Below, piece after piece: positions 1 through 8,137 of a stretch of 64,000 nucleotides of DNA; positions within the stretch are counted from its first letter, which is position 1; each line of letters starts with the position of its first letter. This DNA comes from Lyngbya aestuarii BL J. Its GTDB lineage: Bacteria > Cyanobacteriota > Cyanobacteriia > Cyanobacteriales > Microcoleaceae. The position numbers and the translations under genes were made by a program. The notes below the pieces were generated by a model that was given only the letters and a program-made list of their open reading frames with translations, searched no databases and was not told where the DNA came from. The stretch spans positions 1 to 64,000 of the forward strand of contig NZ_AUZM01000033.1 in the NCBI RefSeq assembly GCF_000478195.2, given 5' to 3'.

Positions 1-956
1 TCGATTGGCAAATACAGAAGGATTAGGAGGACGTTCAAACCCTTCAAAAAATCGAGCAAATGTGTTAGCACTGGTATCAATATGTTCCGGAACTGCGACT
101 GCAAAACCATGAGAGGCTAAATGTTCAGCAATATAACTAAACGTTTGAGGATCGGAACCCAAACCATGAGAAATAACGATTAAAGGAACAGACTTTTTGA
201 CTTGAGGTAAATAAAGTCTCAAAGGTGAAGGCTGATCGCGATTAGGATTGCGAAAGGTCAATTCTTCTTCTGTCCAGGGAATTAAACCTTGTGTTCTGGG
301 ATCGGGTAAGTTAAAAGTATAGTTTTCATTAATTTGAGCCTGTTGTGCTTGCTGTTCAACTGATTGAATAACTAACTCATCTTCAACCAAAATCTGAAGA
401 ATATCTTCTAAGAGTTCTAAACTAAAATCTAAATCAACTCGAATACTTTCGCCGGGAAATTCTTCTAAAATACGCAAAATCGTTAAACCTTCAGGATGAG
501 CTGAGGCTTGACCAATTGCTATTCTTAATGCTGCATAACCATTCTCATTTTTGTCTGTTTTCAACACTTTTCCGATCCGAGTCAACAGAACCCTTCCAGT
601 GGGTGTATCAAGAAACTGTCCCACACTCCAAGGACTGGCTTCTAAAGGCGTTTGTAAAATTGTTCTGAGTTTCTGCCCATCTTTTAATTTCAGCAGTGTT
701 CCATACAACGACAAGATGGGAGTAACTTTACCTTGTTTTGCAAACTGTTGAATTTATCAATAGAAACGGAGGATTCCGCAGGGCCATAAGAAATGGTAAT
801 TTGTTCTGCACCTAAAGCAGGAATTGCAGTTAACACGCTAGAAACAATTCCTATATTCAGTGCAACTAAACGGGAATTGAGGCGAGATAACTTCGGTTGA
901 CGAGCAAAGAAAAGTTTGTGTAATCGGGAGTTCAGTCGAGGTATAAATTTAAACAT
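1..956 (-). pseudogene. DUF1400 alpha/beta hydrolase, frameshifted and cut by the window edge
   Basis: This is the N-terminal part of a secreted alpha/beta hydrolase with the cyanobacterial DUF1400 domain. The ATG at 956 has a good GGGAG ribosome site just upstream; a TTG 21 bases earlier is less likely. Residues 1-50 give a signal peptide ending near ALGA, then the DUF1400 opening EQITISYGPAESSVSID. Near 742-750 the frame breaks: continuing straight gives only about 20 more residues to a stop at 690. One frame over, an uninterrupted reading runs from 744 to base 1 and carries the expected continuation (FAKQGKVTP, LYGTLLKLKDGQ, LLTRIGKVL) and the hydrolase loop VISHGLGSDP. A one-base loss in the AACAGTTTGC stretch explains this. 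The catalytic part lies beyond base 1. It is either a pseudogene or a sequence error; substrate unknown, probably a lipid or ester. Confidence 0.85.
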
Positions 957-1146
957 AATGGTATTCTCCCAAATCAAAAGACTGATAAATCAGAAAGAGG
1001 ATCGTTAAAATCGGCTTCTGAGATTAAGAATATTTTGAAGCCTAAAAAGTTTTTTCTTTGATCTTCAGTGATTTGCCGGAAATTTTGCATTTTTTATCTG
1101 CAATTTTCCTATCCTCTTTCTGTCTATCTGTCTCCTCGCCCTACCC

Positions 1147-3042
1147 TTAAGACTCGATACTCCGTTCAAGTTGTACAAACGGAATCAACCATTTAACATC
1201 ATAGGGTTGCAGAGTGATTACCATTTTATCGTTTGTTGTCGTCCACCCCCGTTGATCAACAAGATCATACCAGTGAGTTTCTGCTGCTTCAAGTTCCGAT
1301 AAAGGAATTTCAACTTGACAAATTTTGTTCGCAACATTGGTTAACGTCAGGATAGATTGATCCTGTTTTGGAGAGGTTCGCAATACAGCAAAGACTTCGG
1401 GAGAAATCATCAAAATCTTTTGTTCTCCATTGGGATGAAAAGCTGTATAACGTACCCGAAGATCGAGTAAATGTCCTAATTTTTTAAGAATAAGAGAAAG
1501 CCGGGATTTGCGATCCTGTACATCTTCAATTAAGCGGTTAACATCAATCACTCGACGGTTAATATCTCGTTTAGATTTAGTTCGCAACACGGCATCAATA
1601 TCATTGCGAGTTCCAATTAAACCATGAAAATAAATCCCCGGAACCCCTCGTAATACTAAAGCAATACTGCGAGAAGCCACAAAACGTTTCACTTGAAAAC
1701 TAATATCTTCTCCATTATTATCAAGGTTGAGAGCGCTATACCAAGTTGTATTAATTTCATAGGGTTCTTCGCCCTGTTCCCCGCTTTTGTAGGAAACAAA
1801 TGCCCCATGTTCTCTGGCTTTTTGGATAATAAAATTAATTTCTTCTTGAGGTAAAATACTCTTGACTCCCATTAATCCTACGCCATCATGGGTATCTAGC
1901 ATATTCAAAAATGTCGTCATTTTGGACAAGTATTTGAGTTCTTTTGCCCAATTCGATAGAGTGGTTGTATCTTCTCGATAAAAGGTGTAAAGCACTAAAG
2001 GCGGTAAGGCAAAATTATAAACCATTTGTGCCTCATCATCACCCTGACCAAAATAGGAAATATTTTGCTCGTGAGGTACATTGGTTTCGGTAATTAATCC
2101 CACAGTTGGAGCGACAGCTTTGACAATATCACGAAAGAGTTTAATGACTTGGTGAGTTTGTTCTAAATTCGCGCAGGGGGTTCCGGGTTCTTCCCAAAGA
2201 TAAGTCACCGCATCTAAGCGCACTAAATTGGCTCCCCGTCGAATATAAAGTAGGAGAGTTTCTATTACCCCTAACAGAACTTTAGGATTTTTATAATTGA
2301 GGTCAATTTGATCGGGTGAAAAGGTTGTCCATACCCAAATCTGGCCGTTAATCGATTGAAATTCTGTTAAAATATCGGAAGTTCGAGGACGAACAATCAT
2401 CCGCCTTTCTTCGGGTGTTAGTTCATCGGGGGAATGATAAGTTGTAAAGTAATCTTTGTAGTCGGGGTTGCCATTAAGCATCCGTTGAAATAAAGGACTT
2501 TTGGAGGAAACATGGTTAAAAACACCATCAAACATCAGTTGATAATAGTTTCCCATTTCCTCAATATCTTTCCATGATCCTAAGTTGGGATCAACGCTAT
2601 CAAAATCTATGACAGAAAAACCGCGATCAGAAGAATAGGGAAAGAACGGCAAAATATGGAGAGTGTTGATACTTAACCCCAAATAATGATTTAAAAAATG
2701 AGCTAAGGTTGAGAGTGGAGATTGTCCATCTCCTTTGAGTAAATCACCGTAAGTAATCAAGATCAAATCCCATTCGGTAAAGCGATTATTGGGGTCAAAA
2801 TCTTGTTCTTCTTCGATGAGTTCGGAAGGTTTATGAGCATAATGAACTTTCAAAATTCTTTCTAATTCAGGCATAAATAGTTTTGCCTGTTCTTCACCAT
2901 AAAGAAAACAAAATCGCTCGAACATTTGTTGATGCAATTCGGGCGCTATTTCTAAGGGAGATCTGGTGTAGTCTGGTGCATCATTGTAGGGAATTCGGAG
3001 TCTCCGCATTGATTTTTGAAGCTGCTGACTGGTGTGATCCAT
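1147..3042 (-). CDS. GH13 subfamily 18 sugar phosphorylase (sucrose phosphorylase-like)
   Basis: This 631-residue cytoplasmic enzyme belongs to the alpha-amylase clan. It probably cleaves a glucosyl disaccharide or glucoside with phosphate, giving alpha-glucose 1-phosphate. The four GH13 regions are visible: DGVFNH at 172-177, RLDAVTYLW with nucleophile Asp277, ITETNVP with acid/base Glu319, and DTHDG around 383-387. The RLDA-TYLW and DTHDG forms are typical of the sucrose/glucosylglycerol/glucosylglycerate phosphorylase branch rather than true amylases. There is no signal peptide. Substrate cannot be settled from motifs; in cyanobacteria the compatible solutes sucrose, glucosylglycerol and glucosylglycerate are all plausible. 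The length is somewhat above that of bacterial sucrose phosphorylases because of an N-terminal region of about 90 residues. No clear ribosome site precedes the ATG. It stands alone on the minus strand. Confidence 0.85.
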   Translation of the reverse strand: MDHTSQQLQKSMRRLRIPYNDAPDYTRSPLEIAPELHQQMFERFCFLYGEEQAKLFMPELERILKVHYAHKPSELIEEEQDFDPNNRFTEWDLILITYGDLLKGDGQSPLSTLAHFLNHYLGLSINTLHILPFFPYSSDRGFSVIDFDSVDPNLGSWKDIEEMGNYYQLMFDGVFNHVSSKSPLFQRMLNGNPDYKDYFTTYHSPDELTPEERRMIVRPRTSDILTEFQSINGQIWVWTTFSPDQIDLNYKNPKVLLGVIETLLLYIRRGANLVRLDAVTYLWEEPGTPCANLEQTHQVIKLFRDIVKAVAPTVGLITETNVPHEQNISYFGQGDDEAQMVYNFALPPLVLYTFYREDTTTLSNWAKELKYLSKMTTFLNMLDTHDGVGLMGVKSILPQEEINFIIQKAREHGAFVSYKSGEQGEEPYEINTTWYSALNLDNNGEDISFQVKRFVASRSIALVLRGVPGIYFHGLIGTRNDIDAVLRTKSKRDINRRVIDVNRLIEDVQDRKSRLSLILKKLGHLLDLRVRYTAFHPNGEQKILMISPEVFAVLRTSPKQDQSILTLTNVANKICQVEIPLSELEAAETHWYDLVDQRGWTTTNDKMVITLQPYDVKWLIPFVQLERSIES

Positions 3043-3180
3043 AGCGATTGTTTGAATTATTGCACTTATTCTTGAAGATTATAACGGTTTCTGGACGGAT
3101 CAGCATCTAGATCAGAGATTCAAAAAATAAAGTTATTTAATTTTAGTAAATTCAACAATATTCTCAATTATAATTGGAGT

Positions 3181-3879
3181 TTAATCATCAGTTTTATTGA
3201 TTTCTTCAGCCGTATATAAACCCACTAATCGAGCTAAAATAATAGCTGAATACATTTGTCCGATCAGTGCTTCTAAGTTAGAAAACATCATTCCTTTATG
3301 ATTTTGTGGGACAATATCTCCATATCCTAATGTTGTTAACGTTGTAAAACTATAGTAGAGGAAGATATTCAAACTCTGGGTTTCTTGTAAGTTAATTGCT
3401 TCTGAAAAAGAATCGCCATCTAATAAAAAGAGAAGATTATAAAAGAATGCCCATAAAATCCCAATCAAAAGATAGATACAAATTCCCCCTCGAATGGTAT
3501 CGTTTCCTACTTTTTGGTCGGAGAAAATTCGTTTACCAATCACCAGAATAGCTAAACTGATAAAAATAATATCAATAATTCGATTTATTAAAATTAAGCT
3601 TTCGCTCCAGCTTGGAATGAAATGATATTGAGCGATAATTTCACAAATAAAAGCTAAAAATGCCAGCAATACATAAACCCAAAAAGTTACTTTATTGAGA
3701 TTAAATGTATTAATAATTAGGAGCAGAGTAGAGAGAAACGTAATTGAGATAATGACTGATCCCGATGCACTATCTTCTAAAAAGGGAGAACTAATCAACA
3801 AGAAAATTAGAACACCCAACAATCGAGTATATTTGGTTTGATAGAAATTTTTCTGAGAGAAGGTAGGAAAGAATCTCAT
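3181..3879 (-). CDS. potassium channel of the two-helix pore type
   Basis: This 232-residue membrane protein is a probable K+-selective channel. The selectivity filter TTLGYGD sits near residues 184-190, inside the pore loop FTTLTTLGYGDIVPQ, flanked by a helix before it (IYLLIGILWAFFYNLLFLL) and one after it (ALIGQMYSAIILARLVGLY). The first 120 residues hold about four more hydrophobic segments, giving a six-helix layout. I see no arginine-rich S4 helix, so voltage gating is doubtful. There is no cytoplasmic RCK or cyclic-nucleotide domain; the protein ends about 15 residues after the last helix. This compact form is common in cyanobacteria and may serve turgor or membrane-potential control. 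Function beyond K+ conduction is inference. Confidence 0.85.
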   Translation of the reverse strand: MRFFPTFSQKNFYQTKYTRLLGVLIFLLISSPFLEDSASGSVIISITFLSTLLLIINTFNLNKVTFWVYVLLAFLAFICEIIAQYHFIPSWSESLILINRIIDIIFISLAILVIGKRIFSDQKVGNDTIRGGICIYLLIGILWAFFYNLLFLLDGDSFSEAINLQETQSLNIFLYYSFTTLTTLGYGDIVPQNHKGMMFSNLEALIGQMYSAIILARLVGLYTAEEINKTDD

Positions 3880-3970
3880 ATATTCTGAGATAAACAGCAG
3901 CGTTCAACTTGGAGTCAACTGTACTGCTCAGTAAATTTACGGAGAGAAATTTATTGTTCTCGGATTATAT

Positions 3971-4006
3971 AGAAAACTATACAGAAAACTATACAGAATC
4001 TTGTAC
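3971..4006. repeat. two perfect 12-bp tandem copies plus a degenerate third
   Basis: The 12-mer AGAAAACTATAC occurs at 3971-3982 and again at 3983-3994, followed by a degenerate AGAATCTTGTAC at 3995-4006. The array overlaps the 3' end of the HisKA-only gene and supplies its stop codon, so slippage here could have altered that end. Confidence 0.8.
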
Positions 4007-4249
4007 CTGTTCAGCATAATCTTTGAGTTTATTGGCAAACTCATCGCTGTTAATCAGTTGAGTCAGTTGACTGGCGGCTTTTTGGACTCGCTGAATATAC
4101 TCCAATTTTTTCTCCTCAGACCAAGTATTATTGTACCGACTCAATAATTCGGCTGAAAGTAAAATCGTTGTTAAAGGGGTACGCAGTTCGTGGTTAACGA
4201 CGGTGATCAAAGATTGATGATGATTGGGACTGAGTTGGGAAGTATTCAT
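3989..4249 (-). CDS. orphan HisKA (dimerisation/phosphoacceptor) domain protein
   Basis: This 86-residue protein consists almost entirely of a histidine-kinase DHp domain. The H-box NHELRTPLTT lies near residues 19-28 with its phosphorylatable His, followed by a second helix (EYIQRVQKAASQLTQLI). There is no sensor region before it and no ATPase domain after it; reading past the stop shows no N, G1 or G2 boxes. It could be a phosphotransfer partner needing another kinase, a dominant partner in heterodimers, or the remnant of a truncated kinase. The tail and stop overlap a short tandem repeat. The ATG at 4249 is the only sensible start. Whether it is expressed is unknown. Confidence 0.6.
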   Translation of the reverse strand: MNTSQLSPNHHQSLITVVNHELRTPLTTILLSAELLSRYNNTWSEEKKLEYIQRVQKAASQLTQLINSDEFANKLKDYAEQVQDSV

Positions 4250-4373
4250 GGTTAAGCTGATCCATTATCACTAACAGTCTATACTCCTCTATCATAAACG
4301 CAAATCCAATTAACTTCATCCGAGAAAATACGGAATAAAAAAAGGTGATTTTGAACAGCACTCACAGAACAGA

Positions 4374-5441
4374 CTATCGTTGTAAACTCCGAGGGTCAAG
4401 AGCATCTCGTAGGCCATCGCCGAGTAAATTAAACGCCAGTACCGTCAAAATAATCAGTAGAGCAGGAGGTAAAATCAGCCAGGGTTGTAAGACTAAAATA
4501 GAAGCATTTGTTGCTGATGAAAGTAAATTCCCCCAAGAGGGATCGGGTTCTTGAATGCCTAAGCCAATTAAACTCAAAACTGACTCAGACACAATAAATC
4601 CGGGAATTGCTAATGTTGCAGAGATAATCACATAAGTAGCGGTTTGAGGCAGAATATGACGCCAAATAATATAGAGCGGATTTGCACCCATAGCTTGAGT
4701 TGCTTGTACAAATTGCCGCTCTTTAATCGATAGAACTTGTCCACGAATAACCCTCGCTAAACCCGCCCAACTAATAAAAGAAATAATTACAACAATTAAT
4801 AAATAGCGTTGAGCGCTACTCAGTTCAGGAGGTAATATAGCGGCTAGAGCTACTAACAAATAAATGCCAGGAATCGTCATTAAGACTTCTACTACACGCA
4901 TAATCAGCGTATCAGTCCACCCTCCAAAGTAACCTGAAATTCCACCCAAAATTAGACCGATGGGGAAGTAAATTGCAATTCCCACAAAGCCAATACTCAA
5001 ACTAATTTGACTGCCAAAAATTAAGCGACTAAACTGATCGCGAGCTTGTTCATCGGTTCCCAGAATATGAATTTTACACTCTCCAATTACTCCAAATAAA
5101 TGTCGATCTCCGGGAATAATTCCCCAAAGTTTATAGGGAGTTCCGGAGACAAATAACCGGAGCGGACAAGGGTTATCTCGATCCACTCTTAACTGACGTT
5201 TTCCGGTTTCAATTTCGACTGGCCCCTGAGTATTCGGGTAAACGTGCGGCCCAATAAATTCTCCCTGTTGATTTTGCCAATAAATGCTCGTGGGTGGAAG
5301 TAATGCCCCATCAATTTTAGTCTCATAGGCACTGTAGGGTGCGACAAAATCTGCAAAAATTGCACAGAGATAAAATACAATTAAAATAATTGCTCCGAGT
5401 CGAGCTAAGGGATTTTTCTTGAGCCGATGCCACCATTTCAT
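4374..5441 (-). CDS. ABC transporter permease, oligopeptide/dipeptide (OppC/DppC) type
   Basis: This inner-membrane subunit of a peptide or nickel-type ABC importer is about 355 residues from the preferred ATG (MKWWHRLKKN); a TTG ten codons upstream is the alternative. The N-terminal OppC segment with one membrane helix (about residues 15-40) is followed by an extracytoplasmic stretch of about 100 residues. Five more helices carry the binding-protein-dependent transport fold. The EAA-type coupling loop is seen in QATQAMGANPLYIIWRHILPQ-like sequence in the last third (about residues 240-260). The C terminus LLGDGLRDALDPRSLQR is typical of the family. Its OppB partner, ATPases and binding protein are not adjacent, so the transporter is presumably assembled from genes elsewhere, as is common in cyanobacteria. 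Confidence 0.9.
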   Translation of the reverse strand: MKWWHRLKKNPLARLGAIILIVFYLCAIFADFVAPYSAYETKIDGALLPPTSIYWQNQQGEFIGPHVYPNTQGPVEIETGKRQLRVDRDNPCPLRLFVSGTPYKLWGIIPGDRHLFGVIGECKIHILGTDEQARDQFSRLIFGSQISLSIGFVGIAIYFPIGLILGGISGYFGGWTDTLIMRVVEVLMTIPGIYLLVALAAILPPELSSAQRYLLIVVIISFISWAGLARVIRGQVLSIKERQFVQATQAMGANPLYIIWRHILPQTATYVIISATLAIPGFIVSESVLSLIGLGIQEPDPSWGNLLSSATNASILVLQPWLILPPALLIILTVLAFNLLGDGLRDALDPRSLQR

Positions 5442-5500
5442 ATTATTTTTTTGTTTAGTTTTAGAGTACAATTCAACAACAATTATAATCGATAATTGAT

Positions 5501-6634
5501 CTAATTATTCACAATCAGGGAGGATTGCTCTTCGGTTTCCTGACTCTGACGATTTTCTCCTTCAACTTCATCTAAAGGATTTTTAAAAAATGAACCCGTT
5601 TGGGGAGGTGAACTCGGATCGAGAATCACTTCAAAAATACTTTTGATCACACCTGTTAATGGAATTGCGAGAATTACACCCAATAATCCCCCAATTCTAC
5701 CCCCAAGTAGGAGAGAGGAGAAAATAATCACCGGGCTAAGTCCAGTAATATTTCCCATAATTCGAGGGGTAACAAGATTATCTTTGATTTGCTGAAATAT
5801 GATCGCCACAAGCAGAACTTGCAATGCTAACCACCAATCAATAAAAGCCACAATAATAGTCACAGTTCCAATTCCTAATGTCGCCCCGACAAAAGGAATG
5901 ATTTCTAGAAGGCCAATAAATACGGCAAATAATAGAAAGAAGGGAACTTTCAGCAAGAAAAAAGAGATCGTTAAACTCACCGCCATAAATAATCCCAGGA
6001 TAAACTGACCGACTACAAATCCTTGCAGGTTTCGGGCGAGACAGTCTGTAAAAATATAGCGAACTTTCGGCGATAAAAAACTGGTGATTCCATCCCACAA
6101 CCGTTCACCATCAAGTAACATATAAAAGGCAATCACCAGAATCAGAATAAAATCAATAAACCAGTTGAATGTCCCAACGACTAATCCTAAACTGGTCGCG
6201 GCGATCGCTTCGGCTTTTCCTTGTAAATTAACGAGCAGTTTTTGTTGTAAAATCCCCACATCAATGGGTAAACTTCGTTCTAAACCCCAAGCTTGAAATT
6301 CAGCTAACTGTTGTTTTCCAGACTCGATCAACTCCGGTAAGCGGGTAATCAGTTGTCGTCCTTGTATAATCACAGGAGGAACAACCGTTAAAGCAATCAC
6401 AATCACGACTAAAGCAGCGACTAAATAAACCAATGCTGCGGCTAAACCTCGGGGAATTAATCGTTGTAATTTAGCGACAGCATAATTGAGGATAAAAGCA
6501 ATTAATCCCGCTGTCACTAAAATACTAATCAGTTCACCGATATACTCAAATGCACTAATAGTTAGTCCACTCGCCACTAAAACCAGCACCCATGTGATCA
6601 AAGAGTTTTGAACAGGGGAAAACATTCTGTTCAT
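5501..6634 (-). CDS. AI-2E family transporter (PerM/YdiK-like permease)
   Basis: This 377-residue membrane protein of the AI-2 exporter/PerM superfamily has about eight hydrophobic segments in the usual arrangement: a pair of N-terminal pairs, a soluble-looking loop of about 70 residues (near 90-150), then the conserved core with FIDFILILVIAFYMLLDGER and the C-terminal half with LGGRIGGLLGVILAIPLTGVI. The last 40 residues are polar and glutamate-rich. Members have been linked to autoinducer-2 export or sodium/proton exchange, but most cyanobacterial copies have no known substrate. The gene lies 59 bases upstream of the ABC permease on the same strand; joint transcription is possible but there is no functional reason to link them. 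Confidence 0.88.
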   Translation of the reverse strand: MNRMFSPVQNSLITWVLVLVASGLTISAFEYIGELISILVTAGLIAFILNYAVAKLQRLIPRGLAAALVYLVAALVVIVIALTVVPPVIIQGRQLITRLPELIESGKQQLAEFQAWGLERSLPIDVGILQQKLLVNLQGKAEAIAATSLGLVVGTFNWFIDFILILVIAFYMLLDGERLWDGITSFLSPKVRYIFTDCLARNLQGFVVGQFILGLFMAVSLTISFFLLKVPFFLLFAVFIGLLEIIPFVGATLGIGTVTIIVAFIDWWLALQVLLVAIIFQQIKDNLVTPRIMGNITGLSPVIIFSSLLLGGRIGGLLGVILAIPLTGVIKSIFEVILDPSSPPQTGSFFKNPLDEVEGENRQSQETEEQSSLIVNN

Positions 6635-6687
6635 AATTCTAGAGTCTAATGTTTTTAATCAGAATATTCTTGAGATACAGACCGTTT

Positions 6688-7542
6688 CTAAGCTTGAGCA
6701 ACTTCTTCAGCGATGTCGTCATGCTCGACCACAAACACATTAGAATAAAGGTTGGCAACGATCTGCTTTCCTTGTTGTGTGAGGCTCAGATAACGCAAGG
6801 CATCTTTAATATAAGGGTAAACGCCATTCCAGTAAAATTTGTGGTAATTTTTCCGTAAATCTCCTGGACTTTTATAGCCCACTTTTTCGTTAAAGCGAGT
6901 TTCCTCAAATTCATAAAACAAAGCACTCACCTTTTTTAAGTAGCGAGGATCGCTGAGTTGACCGATTAAATCAGCCCCTCGTACTAAACCGGGATAATTA
7001 ATGGTATCTTGATGATCAGATTCTTTGGGGATCGGAAAGCGGGTTAGCTCGATATTGCGCTTGATCACTTGTGCATCAATCAGTTTGTGACCTCCAAACC
7101 GTTCATCAATAAAGAGTTTAGCTCGATCTACATGATAAGGGGTTAAACTAGCATCAGTGCATCCTTCCGGTAAATTCACCATATCCCCATTGTGTCCGGT
7201 GGCATACAATCCTTCTCGATCTTGCCGACAAACCCCCTTAACATAACCAATATCGTGACAAACCAGCGAGATCAAAAAATGTAGCCAGTCTTCACAGGAA
7301 ACACCCCCTTCTCGGATATGTCTACCGCGTAGGATTTCCTGACCGACCAGAGTGACGAGGATAGTATGTTCAACATCGTGGTACAAAGCATCACTATTGG
7401 CAATATTTTCTAAGGCCATATTACCTGCCCAACCCACAATATCTTCGTAGTCGGACTTATAGCCTCCATAGGTGCGGCGATAGCCCTCTCGAATTTGTCG
7501 AACAAAGGTATCAATCAATAATTCAGTTGCGTTGAAAAACAT
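6688..7542 (-). CDS. HD-domain metal-dependent phosphohydrolase
   Basis: This is a 284-residue soluble protein with an HD fold. The metal-binding pattern is visible as His in YHDVEHTILVTLVGQE (about residues 55-69), His-Asp in LVCHDIGYVKGVC (about 92-104), and a later conserved block RGADLIGQLSDPRYLKK that fits the distal metal Asp. The family cleaves phosphoester bonds, often of nucleotides or cyclic dinucleotides; the specific substrate is not evident. No sensor or receiver domain is attached. The conserved ends (RREGYRRTYGG-like start, YPYIKDALRYL near the end) suggest a cyanobacterial orthologous group. It faces the divergent RND efflux genes across a 595-base gap. Confidence 0.8.
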   Translation of the reverse strand: MFFNATELLIDTFVRQIREGYRRTYGGYKSDYEDIVGWAGNMALENIANSDALYHDVEHTILVTLVGQEILRGRHIREGGVSCEDWLHFLISLVCHDIGYVKGVCRQDREGLYATGHNGDMVNLPEGCTDASLTPYHVDRAKLFIDERFGGHKLIDAQVIKRNIELTRFPIPKESDHQDTINYPGLVRGADLIGQLSDPRYLKKVSALFYEFEETRFNEKVGYKSPGDLRKNYHKFYWNGVYPYIKDALRYLSLTQQGKQIVANLYSNVFVVEHDDIAEEVAQA

Positions 7543-8137
7543 ACGAGGTATTGACTTTTTGCAGTCGGTTGTATAAGGGTTAGCGAGATTGATCAGCGGC
7601 GTTACAGCCCATCAAAACAATTTCGGAAATACAAACAGTGATTGAATACTGACCCTGATCAACGGTGAATTGTCAACTGTTAGCCGCCCTGATCTGGCGA
7701 TGCCTCCGATCAAGTTACACCCTGGTTGTAGAGGCAACTCATCCGGAAAGAAGACCGAGTATAACGTATCTGATCGGACAAGTGGCTATTTCTAAATTAG
7801 ACGATAGAAGACCCGATGAGGATCGTTTTGATTGAGAATCATTCCCTAAAACTGTTAAACTTTCTCCTGTTGAGTCTCCAAGGAATAATCTCGGCGATCA
7901 GTAGAATCTCAAGTGATTACAATTTTAATTTAACTTTTTATAACTTTACATAAAATTAATCTCATCTCAATTCTGATAACATCAACTCAAAGACTTGATA
8001 GATAGCCGTTTCAGTTTATAGATTTGAGAATGATCGGCGACGGTAACAACACGCTACAATTAAGAATATTAAGAAAAATCCGTAATGCTATACATATATT
8101 TACACAAATATAAAACCCTGACCTGGAGGAACCCCTA
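7543..8137. other. 595-base divergent intergenic region
   Basis: This gap separates the HD phosphohydrolase (minus) from the RND efflux operon (plus) and must hold promoters for both. No convincing coding sequence or known RNA family was recognised. The half near the efflux gene is AT-rich (7920-8110). At 7828-7846 a sequence centred on TGAGAATCATT resembles a Fur box (about 12 of 19 positions). A strong ribosome site (TGGAGGA, 8123-8129) precedes the GTG start at 8138. Confidence 0.5.
7828..7846. promoter_or_regulatory. possible Fur-box-like site
   Basis: The 19 bases TTGATTGAGAATCATTCCC match the GATAATGATAATCATTATC Fur consensus at about 12 positions, mainly in the right half. It lies about 290 bases before the efflux operon. 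With no other iron-related gene nearby this is weak and could be chance. Confidence 0.2.

Noticed and set aside
6200-6215. GCGATCGC palindromes here and at many other places
   Set aside because: These are HIP1 octamers spread through cyanobacterial genomes, informative on lineage but not local features.
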